46,798 bases of DNA from an uncultured Lachnospiraceae bacterium (GCA_949738465.1 CATJBQ010000113.1:1-46798); one strand, 5' to 3'; counted from the first letter of the stretch, positions 1-8,441 are shown. Notes: a model not told the origin generated them from the sequence alone. Numbers and translations are program-made.

Positions 1-267
1 GAATTGTTTGAAACCGGGCTGGAACCGGAGGAATCGGAGATCTCAGAACTGGGGCCGGAACCGGAAGAATTATTTGAAACACCATTGGAGCCGGGGGTAG
101 AGGATCTATCGGAGCCAGGGCTGCTACCGGAGCCGGAGGTGGCCGCAGAGCCGGAGATCATACTACCGGAACCGGAGATAGAGGATGGGCCGCCCGCACC
201 GGATCTTGGCGATCCCAATAAATTGATGAGTCCGGAAGAAATTGCGGCTTTGATTGCAAATATGTAA
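1..267 (+). CDS. C-terminal part of an acidic Pro/Glu-rich protein (partial)
   Basis: The frame is open from the first base of the window, so the true start lies upstream. The visible 88 residues are mostly Glu and Pro in loose repeats (EPE, LPEPE, LEPG), a disordered acidic segment. It closes with a short predicted amphipathic tail, MSPEEIAALIANM. Similar SPEEIAAL-type tails are, from memory, found on various Lachnospiraceae proteins and resemble the LSQEEIDAL motif of flagellar switch proteins. No enzymatic domain is visible in this fragment and the function cannot be assigned. A strong hairpin terminator follows 23 bases after the stop. Confidence 0.6.
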   Translation, partial: ELFETGLEPEESEISELGPEPEELFETPLEPGVEDLSEPGLLPEPEVAAEPEIILPEPEIEDGPPAPDLGDPNKLMSPEEIAALIANM

Positions 268-289
268 ACAAAATTGAACCTCTTTTATA

Positions 290-331
290 AAAAACAGGTC
301 TTTTCACGAATATTTGAAAAGACCTGTTTTT
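290..331. terminator. Bidirectional intrinsic terminator between the acidic protein and pepT
   Basis: A perfect 17-bp inverted repeat (290-306 with 315-331) has an 8-base loop. The arms begin with an A run and end with a T run, so it can stop transcription in both directions. That suits the two convergent genes on either side. Confidence 0.9.
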
Positions 332-375
332 ACGCGCATGGGCATCAAATGGAAGATTTAAGATACGGCCTTGCC

Positions 376-1581
376 CTAGGCCTTCATGATTTCGATTAGG
401 ATCTCCACAACCTTTTCCATCGCTTCCACACAGATATGCTCCATAGGTCCGTGGAAGGCATCCCCGCCTGTTCCAAGATTGGGGCAGGGAAGGCCGCGGA
501 AACTGAGCTGGGCTCCGTCGGTACCGCCCCGCACGGGCCGTGAGACGGGAGTAAGTCCACAATTTTTTATGGCATTTCTGGCCCGTTCGATCACATCAAA
601 ATGCTGCTCCATTACTTCCAGCATATTGCGGTAGCTTTCAGAAAGCGTTAAGGTAACGGTTCCTGCGCCATATTTTTCATTCATCCTGGCTTCTATATCC
701 TTGAGAACCTGCTGGCGCCTTTCGAACAGATCCTTGTCGTGATCCCGCACAATGTAATTGAGACGTGCGCTGGCCACAGAGCCGGTTACCTCCATCAGAT
801 GATAGAAGCCCTGGCGGTCCTCTGTGTGCTCCGGCGTCTCCTGTTCCGGCAGAAGTTCCTGAATCTCGCAGGCAATCGCGGCGGCATTAACCATAATATC
901 CTTGGCGGAGCCGGGATGTACATTGACGCCCTGGATCTGGAAAACAGCGGAGGCTGCGTTGAAGTTCTCGTAGGCAATCTCTCCCTCGTAATCCCCGTCT
1001 ACGGTGTAGGCATAATCTGCCTGAAAGTAATCCAGATTAAATTTGTGGGAGCCGCAGCCAACCTCCTCGTCAGGCGTAAAGCCAATCCAGATATCCCCGT
1101 GGGGAAGCTTCTGGCGGATGATCTCCTCCACCGCCGTAAGAATCTCTGCAATGCCGGCCTTGTCGTCTGCCCCCAGCAGCGTCGTTCCATCCGTAACAAT
1201 CAGCGTCTTGCCAAAACGTTCCTTTAAAAGTGGAAAATCGGCAACACGGATGACTTTCTGGTTGGCAAGGGTGATATCCTTGCCGTCGTAATATTCAATG
1301 ATTTTCGGCTTAACATGTTCTCCGGAATAATCCGGGGAGGTATCCATGTGTGCGATAAAACCGATGGCTTTGTCCTTCTCATGGCCGGGAGTGGCTTTAA
1401 GAAGCCCGTAGACATAGCAATGCTCGTCACAGAGCACCTTGGACAAGCCAAGCGCCAAAAGCTCCTGCTCCAGCACATGGGCCAGCTCAAACTGTCTCTG
1501 TGTGCTGGGGATTACGTCCATATCGTCGCAGGACGTGGTCCAATAGGAAACATAATTCAAAAAACGTTCTTGTACCTTCAT
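376..1581 (-). CDS. pepT: Peptidase T (tripeptide aminopeptidase)
   Basis: Cytoplasmic dizinc M20B peptidase that removes the N-terminal residue from tripeptides. At 401 residues it is close to the usual ~405-410. Metal and catalytic residues are all visible: H78 and D80 in AHMDTSPD, bridging D140 in GADDKAG, E172/E173 in TPDEEVGCGSH, D195 in TVDGD and H377 in DAFHGPME. The internal lid/dimerisation domain lies at about 205-310. The start is supported by AGGAGG about 9 bases upstream. It is second in a minus-strand pair, 32 bases after the stop of the membrane protein gene, so the two are probably co-transcribed from the promoter at 3365-3393. Confidence 0.96.
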   Translation of the reverse strand: MKVQERFLNYVSYWTTSCDDMDVIPSTQRQFELAHVLEQELLALGLSKVLCDEHCYVYGLLKATPGHEKDKAIGFIAHMDTSPDYSGEHVKPKIIEYYDGKDITLANQKVIRVADFPLLKERFGKTLIVTDGTTLLGADDKAGIAEILTAVEEIIRQKLPHGDIWIGFTPDEEVGCGSHKFNLDYFQADYAYTVDGDYEGEIAYENFNAASAVFQIQGVNVHPGSAKDIMVNAAAIACEIQELLPEQETPEHTEDRQGFYHLMEVTGSVASARLNYIVRDHDKDLFERRQQVLKDIEARMNEKYGAGTVTLTLSESYRNMLEVMEQHFDVIERARNAIKNCGLTPVSRPVRGGTDGAQLSFRGLPCPNLGTGGDAFHGPMEHICVEAMEKVVEILIEIMKA

Positions 1582-1613
1582 ATTCGTCTTCCTCCTGATC
1601 TGGTTTCATCGGC

Positions 1614-3269
1614 TTATTCCGGAAATTCCGTTACAACCTGGGGATCTCTGCCCGGAATATATTTCAGCTTGATACGGTCGCCCACCTGGTAATGAACCAC
1701 CTCAATCATGTTGGCATTCGTCATATCGACATCAAAGATCTCGTCTTTTCCTTCCAATGTCAGATAGATATGTGTATTTCCGTCTAAAATCACAGACATC
1801 ATGTTTTTAATTTTTCCGGAAGCCTCCTCCACCAGGCCGGTGTCCGTGGCGGAAATGCCGTTGGTGGTGAGCAGCTCGCTGTAGGCCTTCTGGCAGTCGG
1901 AAATGGTATCCCCGATGGCTACCCATTGATATTTCTGGATATTCACCATAGCGTATTTTTTCACAAGGCCGGCGCTGTCCTTTAAGGCCATAAAATAGGT
2001 AGGCTCATTGGCAACATTTAAAATCAGCGGGAAGGTGGCCTGGTAGCCTAAGTTCTGCACCTGTCCTTCTGCGGAGGACATGGCGGAGTCTTCGATGGCG
2101 CCTTCAATTTTATAAAATCTCGTCTCCATGGTCCGCTGGTTCATCAGTACAAATCCGACGTTGGACTGGTCGCCGCTGACACTGGTTACGCCGGAGTATA
2201 CCCACACATCGTCGTCTAAGGCAATGTAGTTATATCCGTTGGTGGTCTGCAGGCAATCCTTTTGCCCCAGAACACTGTTGAAGAATCCATGCTTTAAGGT
2301 ACCGTTATAATCATAAAGATCCATCAGAAGCTCCGCCTGATACACCTTATCCACCCATTGGGGCACATCCTCCACATCGTAGGAGACACAGCTTCCGTCC
2401 TGGGCGTTGCAGATCACTACCTTGCCGATCACCTGGCCGCCAAAAAGGCCGATGGAGAATTTTTTCACCGGGCAGATCCAGTAGGGAATGCCCTCATCGT
2501 CAATCTCGAAAAAGATCTGGCTGTCAAAGATATAGGTCGGGTACTTAAAACGCAGATGGCGGTAAATGTTGCGGTTAAAGTGCTCGGACTTGGAGTAGCG
2601 GATGGGCTTATCCAGCTTGACGCATTCCGTGTCCTGGGTGGTCATGTCAATCTTAATGTAGGCAGGAATCCCGTTGCTCTGGTTGGTCAGCCACTTAATG
2701 GTGCTGGCGTAAACCAGGGGCGTTACCCGGACCGGCCGGTTATTGACATTGATCTGGGCATAATCGTCAGCCACTTCAAACTGGGAAACCATGTCCACCA
2801 TGCTTCCCATTTTCCGGTTACCAAGAAGCGCCGCGGAGTCCTTATCCAAAATGGGGATGGTGGAGAAATCTGCCTGGGAAATATCCTGGGAGAACACACG
2901 TTCTTCCACCTGCATCAGATTCTGGTATTTTTTCGCATTTACAATGGGGGAGGAGAGGATCGTTCCCACCAGCAAAACAAGCACCAGGATGATCATCAGA
3001 TACAGGACGAATCTTGCGGCGCCAAGCTCCTTAGGCAGCGCCCGGACGGATAGGCCGGACAGATCGTTGATCTTCTTGTGATCCTTGCGGAATTTGCGGA
3101 TAGCCAGAAATACCGTAAGGACAAACAGTACGATAAAAATACTCCACCAGGTGTCCGTGGAATGGATATTAATGGGCGGGAGGGCAATGTAATAATAAAT
3201 ACACAGTGCCGCCAGCAGGGCAACGATCAGGAGGATGGTAAGCCCGATCTTCTTTTTTTCTTTTTTCAT
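1614..3269 (-). CDS. Membrane-anchored protein of unknown function, 551 residues
   Basis: I do not recognise this family. A basic N-terminus is followed by three hydrophobic segments (about 9-31, 41-60, 86-106) and then a large polar domain (about 110-551). The domain probably lies outside the membrane if the topology is N-in with three spans. It has no obvious enzymatic motif. The last 60 residues are rich in short beta-like stretches (HIYLTLEG, YQVGDRIKLKYIPG) that could form an OB- or barrel-like subdomain. The ribosome binding site GGAAAGGAA precedes the ATG. It is first gene of a likely operon with pepT. Confidence 0.8.
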   Translation of the reverse strand: MKKEKKKIGLTILLIVALLAALCIYYYIALPPINIHSTDTWWSIFIVLFVLTVFLAIRKFRKDHKKINDLSGLSVRALPKELGAARFVLYLMIILVLVLLVGTILSSPIVNAKKYQNLMQVEERVFSQDISQADFSTIPILDKDSAALLGNRKMGSMVDMVSQFEVADDYAQINVNNRPVRVTPLVYASTIKWLTNQSNGIPAYIKIDMTTQDTECVKLDKPIRYSKSEHFNRNIYRHLRFKYPTYIFDSQIFFEIDDEGIPYWICPVKKFSIGLFGGQVIGKVVICNAQDGSCVSYDVEDVPQWVDKVYQAELLMDLYDYNGTLKHGFFNSVLGQKDCLQTTNGYNYIALDDDVWVYSGVTSVSGDQSNVGFVLMNQRTMETRFYKIEGAIEDSAMSSAEGQVQNLGYQATFPLILNVANEPTYFMALKDSAGLVKKYAMVNIQKYQWVAIGDTISDCQKAYSELLTTNGISATDTGLVEEASGKIKNMMSVILDGNTHIYLTLEGKDEIFDVDMTNANMIEVVHYQVGDRIKLKYIPGRDPQVVTEFPE

Positions 3270-3364
3270 AATGCTTCCTTTCCCACACTTCCTATGAAGG
3301 TGATAAGATAGTGTAACCGTTTTTTACGTTTTTCATAATTGTACTATCTGAATAATACAATTAT

Positions 3365-3393
3365 ATCATAGCTCAATTTTACATTTCTGTCAA
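3365..3393 (-). promoter_or_regulatory. Sigma-A type promoter for the membrane protein-pepT operon
   Basis: Reading the minus strand, -35 TTGACA (3388-3393) and -10 TATGAT (3365-3370) are separated by exactly 17 bases. The promoter lies about 95 bases before the ATG at 3269. Confidence 0.8.
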
Positions 3394-3401
3394 GGGATGG
3401 C

Positions 3402-3430
3402 TTGTCAGATTCAGGAAAATACATTATACT
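3402..3430 (+). promoter_or_regulatory. Sigma-A type promoter for the D,D-carboxypeptidase gene
   Basis: -35 TTGTCA (3402-3407) and -10 TATACT (3425-3430) are 17 bases apart. This promoter is back to back with the one at 3365-3393; the two -35 boxes are only 8 bases apart. Confidence 0.75.
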
Positions 3431-3507
3431 AACAATAACCTTACAAAATTTTGCAAGGTTGGATTTTCCGAAAAAGAAATGGATGGAATATACAGAAGGA
3501 GAAAGCT

Positions 3508-4896
3508 ATGAAAAGACGTAAGAAAATTTGTATGTTTTTTGCTGCGCTGCTTTGTATCCTGCCATTTGATAAGAGGATGGTGCAGGCGGAGGATTACTGG
3601 CCTACAGGACCCGAGATCCAGGGTGAGGCCGCTGTGGTGATGGAAGCCTCCACAGGGACGGTGCTCTTTGAAAAGAATCCCCACGAGCAGTTATATCCTG
3701 CCAGTATTACAAAGATTATGACGACGCTGCTGGCGTTGGAGCATTGCAGTCTGGATGAGGAGGTAACATTTTCAAAGGATTCCGTTTATAATATCGAACG
3801 GGACAGTACCCACATTTCCCGGGATGTGGGGGAGATTATGACCATGGAGCAATGTCTGTATGCGGTGATGCTGGGATCGGCCAACGAATGTGCCTACGCC
3901 GTAGGTGAGCATACCGGCAAGGGCTATGACAACTTTATTGCCATGATGAACGACAAAGCCGCGGAGCTGGGGTGTACGGATACCCATTTCAATAATCCCC
4001 ACGGGCTGCCGGATCCGGAGCATTATACCAGCGCATATGATATGGCGCTGATTTCAAGGGCGGCAATACAGAATGAGACCTTCCGCACCATTACAGGAAG
4101 CAAGCGGTATACGATACCTTTTACCAACAAGCATACGGATGAAGAGACCCCTCTGGTGAACCATCACAAGATGCTGACCAATTATATGGGGGATACCCAG
4201 TTTCTCTATGATTACTGTATTGGCGGGAAGACCGGTTTTACGGATGATGCCGGAAGCACGCTGGTAACGTATGCCCAGAAGGATGACATGATCCTGATCT
4301 GTGTGGTATTGAAGGAGCACAGCAACGGACATTACAAAGATACGCGGCTGCTGCTGGACTATTGCTTTGACAACTTCCGGTTGTGGAATGTGTCCGAGCA
4401 GATGACTCCAGAGCATGAGGATTCCCAGGTGACCGGAACGGCCAACACAGAGATTTTTGGGATGACCCACAGCTTTGCGGATCTGGATGAAAAGAGCTGT
4501 ATCGTGCTGCCCCAGTCGGCCGTATTTGGCGACGCGGACTATCAGGTGAAGGAGGTTCCGGATGCCAATGTGGCCGCCTCCATTGAGTATACCTACGCAG
4601 GAAGGGTAGTGGGAAGCGTGGCCATCCGTGCCACCAATGCCCAGACAGTCCAATATCCCTTCCATGAAATGTCAGAAGAAAATGTATTGGAAAAAGAAGA
4701 AAAGGATACGAATCTATTGTACATTGCCATTGCCGTCTGCGGAGTCATTACCCTGGTGTTGTTTGGATTCCTGCTGTACTATGTGATCAACAACATCTTC
4801 ATCTTTCGCCATAACATACAGTCCAGACGTCGTGACAAAGCGCGGTTTAAGGAGATCAAGAGAGGCAGGCACACCCGGTGGAAGACAAGGTGGTAA
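3508..4896 (+). CDS. D-alanyl-D-alanine carboxypeptidase (DacF/PBP5 family)
   Basis: Penicillin-binding, membrane-attached S11 serine peptidase that trims the terminal D-Ala from peptidoglycan stem peptides. Start chosen at 3508 because AAGGAG lies just upstream and a signal peptide follows directly (basic MKRRKK, hydrophobic core to about residue 18, cleavage near VQA). Catalytic motifs: SITK (S66, K69), SAN (S124) and KTG (K241-G243). A C-terminal beta domain is followed by a transmembrane helix near 402-427 and a very basic cytoplasmic tail. Most S11 enzymes use an amphipathic helix; a true transmembrane segment with a long Arg/Lys tail is a variation. 462 residues. An in-frame ATG-less extension back to 3451 would overlap the promoter and is rejected. 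Confidence 0.93.
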   Translation: MKRRKKICMFFAALLCILPFDKRMVQAEDYWPTGPEIQGEAAVVMEASTGTVLFEKNPHEQLYPASITKIMTTLLALEHCSLDEEVTFSKDSVYNIERDSTHISRDVGEIMTMEQCLYAVMLGSANECAYAVGEHTGKGYDNFIAMMNDKAAELGCTDTHFNNPHGLPDPEHYTSAYDMALISRAAIQNETFRTITGSKRYTIPFTNKHTDEETPLVNHHKMLTNYMGDTQFLYDYCIGGKTGFTDDAGSTLVTYAQKDDMILICVVLKEHSNGHYKDTRLLLDYCFDNFRLWNVSEQMTPEHEDSQVTGTANTEIFGMTHSFADLDEKSCIVLPQSAVFGDADYQVKEVPDANVAASIEYTYAGRVVGSVAIRATNAQTVQYPFHEMSEENVLEKEEKDTNLLYIAIAVCGVITLVLFGFLLYYVINNIFIFRHNIQSRRRDKARFKEIKRGRHTRWKTRW

Positions 4897-4941
4897 TTGT
4901 CGTTTTTAAAATAAATACATAATATTTAACTTAAAGAATAT

Positions 4942-4977
4942 AAAAAGACAATATTTTAATAAAAATATTGTCTTTTT
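4942..4977. terminator. Bidirectional intrinsic terminator
   Basis: Perfect 16-bp arms (4942-4957 and 4962-4977) with a 4-base loop. The arms begin with five A and end with five T, followed by TATA. It separates two convergent genes. Confidence 0.9.
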
Positions 4978-5042
4978 ATATGAAGATGGACATAATGGAT
5001 TTATATTAAAATTGTCAGAAAATAATTTAAATTCGAGTAAGC

Positions 5043-5546
5043 TTAAAGTAAACTCTCAAATAAAACCTCCAACTGCTTCCGGTTCCTGGTATAAAACAAA
5101 AGTCCGTTGGAACACTTCTGTGCGGCAGCGTAGGTACCGTTAAAGGTCTCGCATTCTGAAATAAGCTGAAGCACATAATCCTGGGAGGCAGGCTCTAAGG
5201 ACAGGAACAGGGGCTGGCAGTCTTCCAGATTATCGATCCCGGAAGCGGACCTTGCAAAAATAGACTGCAGCTCCTTTTCCTGGGCAAGCTGCCCGGCGGT
5301 CTTGTTGGGAATCAGAAAACCCTTTTCATCCTTGGGCATATTCAAAGCCTTGATGGCCCGCTGGACCTGCTTCGTAAGGCTGTCGGAGGCCGGGTACAGG
5401 GATTCAAAATATCCAAGAAAATCCGAAGCCTGCCGGAAATGCTGGTTGGAGCCGTGTTCTAAAACCTCCACAGAAAGAATCCGCTTGATAATCTGCTGGC
5501 AGGATTCCCGGGAAGGATTCTTCCGGATCGTATGATAGTTGTCCAT
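5043..5546 (-). CDS. Hypothetical cytoplasmic protein, 167 residues
   Basis: Not recognised. The start at 5546 (MDNYHTIRKNPS) is supported by AAGGAG six bases upstream; a longer frame from 5612 would run across the promoter. The protein is mostly helical and polar with no transmembrane segment. It has a basic N-terminal part and a C-terminal stretch with three Cys. An adaptor, a DNA-binding or a chaperone role are all possible, and none is supported by a motif. It is monocistronic, divergent from the AbiEi-like gene, and its -10 box sits inside a perfect 21-bp palindrome (5573-5593). Confidence 0.7.
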   Translation of the reverse strand: MDNYHTIRKNPSRESCQQIIKRILSVEVLEHGSNQHFRQASDFLGYFESLYPASDSLTKQVQRAIKALNMPKDEKGFLIPNKTAGQLAQEKELQSIFARSASGIDNLEDCQPLFLSLEPASQDYVLQLISECETFNGTYAAAQKCSNGLLFYTRNRKQLEVLFESLL

Positions 5547-5572
5547 AATATCTCCTTTCGACATAAGGAAAA

Positions 5573-5593
5573 GTCTTATAGAAAGTATAAGAC
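5573..5593. promoter_or_regulatory. Palindromic operator candidate overlapping a promoter
   Basis: GTCTTATA, 5-base spacer, TATAAGAC: perfect 8-bp arms. The -10 of the minus-strand gene (TATACT on the minus strand, 5584-5589) lies inside it, so a bound dimer should repress that gene. Confidence 0.6.
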
Positions 5594-5612
5594 AAGTAGA
5601 AAAGAAAAGCAA
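5584..5612 (-). promoter_or_regulatory. Promoter of the 167-residue hypothetical gene
   Basis: On the minus strand, -35 TTGCTT (5607-5612) and -10 TATACT (5584-5589) with a 17-base spacer. Confidence 0.6.
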
Positions 5613-5642
5613 GTGAATTTTTTGGAAAATAATACTGGAATA

Positions 5643-5671
5643 TTGACAGAACAGGAGTTTTTATCTATAAT
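5643..5671 (+). promoter_or_regulatory. Consensus promoter of the AbiE-like pair
   Basis: TTGACA (5643-5648), 17 bases, TATAAT (5666-5671): a full match to the sigma-A consensus, about 50 bases before the ATG of the AbiEi-like gene. Confidence 0.85.
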
Positions 5672-5719
5672 GAAAACGCTAGATTTTAACCACAATAAAT
5701 CGGATGGAGCGGAAAATAT

Positions 5720-6361
5720 ATGAAGAAAATGGAAGAGCGGCGGAGGAAGCTGATGGAGCAGATCCGGCCTCTCATGGAAGAAAACCGGGGGATTTTGAAG
5801 ACCACACAATTGTATGAGCTGGATCTGGATTACCGGAAGATCCAGCGTCTGGTGGAGCTGGGTCTTCTGATCCGTGTCAAGAACGGGTATTACAGCCTTG
5901 GGGAGGAGCCACAGGAGGAGGGAGAGGTACAGAAGCGGGAGGAGCAGATGATTGCCGGCCTGTATCCGGACGGCGTCCTGACGTTGGAAAGCGCCCTCTA
6001 TTATTATCATTATCTGCAGGAAAAGCCCTACTGCTGGCACATTGCCATTGACAAAAATACGTCGAAGTCCAGGTTTAAGCTGGAGTATCCCCTGGTGGAG
6101 CCCCATTACACGGACAAGGAATCCCTCTATCTGGGGGCAGCGCCTGTTTCCTTCGGAGGCGGAAGCCTGAAAATCTATGACAGGGAGCGATTGATCTGCG
6201 ACTGCATGAAGTTTGAAGATAAGCTGGACCGTCAGGTGCTTCAGGATGCCCTCAAGTGCTATTTAAGGGAGCCCAGGAAGGATATCCAAAAGCTAATGGA
6301 ATATGCAAGAGCGCGGCGGGTGGTACAGAAGGTACAGACCAGGATCGGAGCGTGGCTGTGA
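5720..6361 (+). CDS. AbiEi-like antitoxin/transcriptional regulator
   Basis: 213 residues. Residues about 20-65 form a winged helix-turn-helix of the AbiEi antitoxin type (ILKTTQLYELDLDYRKIQRLVELGLLIRV, wing KNGYYSL), preceded by a basic helical extension. The central part (VLTLESALYYYHY) and the C-terminal region (YDRERLICDCMKF) match the general layout of AbiEi proteins. These bind repeats in their own promoter and neutralise the AbiEii nucleotidyltransferase toxin. Its stop overlaps the ATG of the next gene by one base (TGATG), the usual antitoxin-first arrangement. The family call rests on domain order and conserved phrases seen by eye. Confidence 0.75.
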   Translation: MKKMEERRRKLMEQIRPLMEENRGILKTTQLYELDLDYRKIQRLVELGLLIRVKNGYYSLGEEPQEEGEVQKREEQMIAGLYPDGVLTLESALYYYHYLQEKPYCWHIAIDKNTSKSRFKLEYPLVEPHYTDKESLYLGAAPVSFGGGSLKIYDRERLICDCMKFEDKLDRQVLQDALKCYLREPRKDIQKLMEYARARRVVQKVQTRIGAWL

Positions 6362-7227
6362 TGAAGGAGGAGGGAAATAGCTTGGCAGAGCTGAGGCAGA
6401 GGGGGAAAAAGCTTGGCCTTTCCTATGCCCAGACCTTATCGCTTCTGCTATTTGAACGGATTCTCTGGGAGGCCGGCAGCCTGGAAATCAAGGACCGGCT
6501 GTGGCTGAAGGAAGAAGAATTCCGGATCCAGGGACGGAAGAAGAAACAGATTCCCAATGAGATTACCTATTATATGACGGACATTTCCTACCAATTGATC
6601 CAGGATACCATCCGTAAGCTTCTGGATGAGAATCGATATGATTCCGTGAACTGGCATCTTGATTTTTATGACAGAGAGCTGGTGGTGGATCTTAATCTTG
6701 TACTGGAGCAGATTCCTATTGCCTTTAAGATCCGGATCCGGCCTGTCTGGCGAAAAGGACTTACTTCCGAGGAAAATTATTACCAGACCGTGCTTTTGCC
6801 GGAACAGGAGATTGCATACCAGAAGTATCCGGTGGAGCTGGATCTGGTGGAAAATCTTTTTTATATGATGGACAGGCTGGAGCTGATCGGGGATATGAGA
6901 ACCTATGGAGCCGTTTACCAGATTTTACGGAAGCTCCCCCTGCCGGGAAGATATATCTACCTTAATATGAGGGAGCAGTTGGAGGAAAGCTCCATGTCCG
7001 AGCCCGGAAAACGTCTGGAGACGGTGCTGGGCTACAAAACCTATGGATATATGAAAAAACGCTGGAACCGTTACAGGAAGGAATGCGACGATCTGGATAA
7101 AGAAGAGGACTCCTGGGAAAATGTGATGGACCTGCTGAAGGAATGCTTTCTGCCCGTGTGGGAAGCCATCGAGCGGGATGAAATTTTCATTGGAGACTGG
7201 ATGCCGCAATTGGGGCGATATCTATAA
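6361..7227 (+). CDS. AbiEii-like partner protein lacking the nucleotidyltransferase motifs
   Basis: 288 residues from the ATG at 6361, coupled to the antitoxin gene. Position, size and an opening such as KKLGLSYAQTLSLLLFERILW fit AbiEii, the nucleotidyltransferase half of type IV toxin-antitoxin systems. Active members carry an LKGG-type turn followed by a DxD metal motif (often R-x-x-D-h-D). Here the corresponding stretch reads WLKEEEF (48-54) and YMTDIS (71-76): the GG is EE and the second Asp is Ser. The polymerase-beta active site therefore looks lost. A longer frame from 6256 overlaps the antitoxin coding sequence and is rejected. Alternatively this is a distant subfamily with displaced motifs. 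Confidence 0.6.
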   Translation: MKEEGNSLAELRQRGKKLGLSYAQTLSLLLFERILWEAGSLEIKDRLWLKEEEFRIQGRKKKQIPNEITYYMTDISYQLIQDTIRKLLDENRYDSVNWHLDFYDRELVVDLNLVLEQIPIAFKIRIRPVWRKGLTSEENYYQTVLLPEQEIAYQKYPVELDLVENLFYMMDRLELIGDMRTYGAVYQILRKLPLPGRYIYLNMREQLEESSMSEPGKRLETVLGYKTYGYMKKRWNRYRKECDDLDKEEDSWENVMDLLKECFLPVWEAIERDEIFIGDWMPQLGRYL

Positions 7228-7290
7228 AACGACAAAGGGGATTGTCGTTTTAACGAAAAAATCAATTCGTTAATGTCGCAATCCCCCTTA
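7225..7290. terminator. Nested hairpins/terminator between convergent genes
   Basis: Two mutually exclusive foldings are visible. One is a short hairpin with arms AAAACGACAA and TTGTCGTTTT. The other is a longer one pairing AAGGGGATTG near 7236 with CAATCCCCCTT near 7277, enclosing TTAACGAA/TTCGTTAA. Either could terminate the upstream plus gene and the minus-strand reductase gene. Confidence 0.6.
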
Positions 7291-7297
7291 TATCTTC

Positions 7298-8242
7298 TTA
7301 AACCGACTGGAACTTCAGTTCACGATATTTTCCGTATTTCTCCTGTACCTCGCCCATATTCTGGAAGAAATGGATTCTGGTCTCGATGATCTCATCCAGA
7401 TGCAGGTCTCGACACTTATCCACATTACGGTCGCGGCAGAGACCATTTTCTGCCAGGACGAATTTCACCTTGCCATCCTCCTTGACAATGTCGCCGCCGG
7501 CGCCGCAGACAGCACACTCAAAGGGGAACTGAATGCCGTCCCAGTGCTCGTCGCCACGGAAAATCAGCCCGCCATGGCAGTTGGGGCAAAGACCCAGATC
7601 GGGATCGCCCAGCCATCCCCGCTCCTCAACCGGCGTCTGGATGGCCTTAATGATATTCTCGCCCATCTTATGGCATCTCTCCAGATGATCCTCACGAAGC
7701 AGCACGTTGCCCGGACGTCCCACCCGGGTTACCATATACTGATCGACCACCTTGATAGACTGGGTAAACATCGAGGCAGCCATGGTCTCCAATGTCAGAC
7801 CCTGCCAGTCATGACAGGAACCGCCTACCGCAATCAGGCCGGCCACACAGTGTTTATCCTCTTTCAAAGTACCGATCTTCAATAAGAACGCCTGTTCGTA
7901 TGCCAGGAATCTCTGGGCAAATCTTGTATACATGGAGCTGGGCATCAGGTCATATGTAGGACATCCGATAATCACGCCGTCCATGGTCTGCATGGCGGAG
8001 ATCAGCTTATCAACGTCATCCTTCTCCTTTAATACGCAGCCCTTGTATTCGCCCTTGCCCTGGGCCACGTCCCCCATGCTCATGGTGCAGCCCTCGCAGC
8101 CGGTACATGGAAGAATGTTGTAATCAAACAAATTCACCAGCGTGCATTCCGCACCCGCCTCCTGGCAGGCAAGCAGAGCCTCCTTCACTGCAATCTCACT
8201 GTTCCCGTTGTGTCTTCCGGCAACAATACCCATAACCTTCAT
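7298..8242 (-). CDS. NADPH-dependent FMN reductase / iron-sulfur flavoprotein with C-terminal zinc ribbon
   Basis: Flavodoxin-fold oxidoreductase of 314 residues. The start at 8242 has AGGAGG nine bases upstream. The N-terminal half opens with a GRHNGNS flavin-phosphate loop and has CPTYDLMPSS as the second flavin-contact loop. Between them four cysteines (C46, C49, C52, C69) are spaced as in iron-sulfur flavoproteins, suggesting a [4Fe-4S] cluster. A C-terminal extension adds CPNC...CAVC (C219, C222, C243, C246), a zinc ribbon or rubredoxin-like site. Likely a redox enzyme that passes electrons from reduced cofactors to an unknown acceptor. It is divergent from a LysR gene, which probably controls it. 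Confidence 0.85.
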   Translation of the reverse strand: MKVMGIVAGRHNGNSEIAVKEALLACQEAGAECTLVNLFDYNILPCTGCEGCTMSMGDVAQGKGEYKGCVLKEKDDVDKLISAMQTMDGVIIGCPTYDLMPSSMYTRFAQRFLAYEQAFLLKIGTLKEDKHCVAGLIAVGGSCHDWQGLTLETMAASMFTQSIKVVDQYMVTRVGRPGNVLLREDHLERCHKMGENIIKAIQTPVEERGWLGDPDLGLCPNCHGGLIFRGDEHWDGIQFPFECAVCGAGGDIVKEDGKVKFVLAENGLCRDRNVDKCRDLHLDEIIETRIHFFQNMGEVQEKYGKYRELKFQSV

Positions 8243-8301
8243 AAGATAATTCCTCCTTTGATGCATTTCTTTATGATAAGAAAACCTTAAACCTTACCTA
8301 T

Positions 8302-8330
8302 AGCATACCATCAAAATTTATAGGATTCAA
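8302..8330 (-). promoter_or_regulatory. Promoter of the FMN reductase gene with LysR-type repeat
   Basis: On the minus strand, -35 TTGAAT (8325-8330), 17 bases, -10 TATGCT (8302-8307). An inverted repeat CCTATA (8297-8302) / TATAGG (8319-8324) with a 16-base spacer overlaps both boxes. It is a plausible LysR binding site. Confidence 0.55.
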
Positions 8331-8396
8331 CGAATTTTCCTTAAAAAAAGGCGTTTGATTTATGCAAAAATCTTATGTTTATATGTCTTTTGGTTA

Positions 8397-8405
8397 TGAT
8401 ATAAT
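8397..8405 (+). promoter_or_regulatory. Extended -10 promoter of the LysR gene
   Basis: TGA followed directly by TATAAT (8400-8405) forms an extended -10 element. No good -35 is seen. It lies 36 bases before the ATG. Confidence 0.5.
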
Positions 8406-8441
8406 GTTATTAAGGTTATAATAAAAATAAGGAGAAGTGGA

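Noticed and set aside
158-562. Minus-strand 134-codon frame over the first terminator and the end of pepT
   Set aside because: It crosses a strong terminator and overlaps pepT in another frame; no family features.
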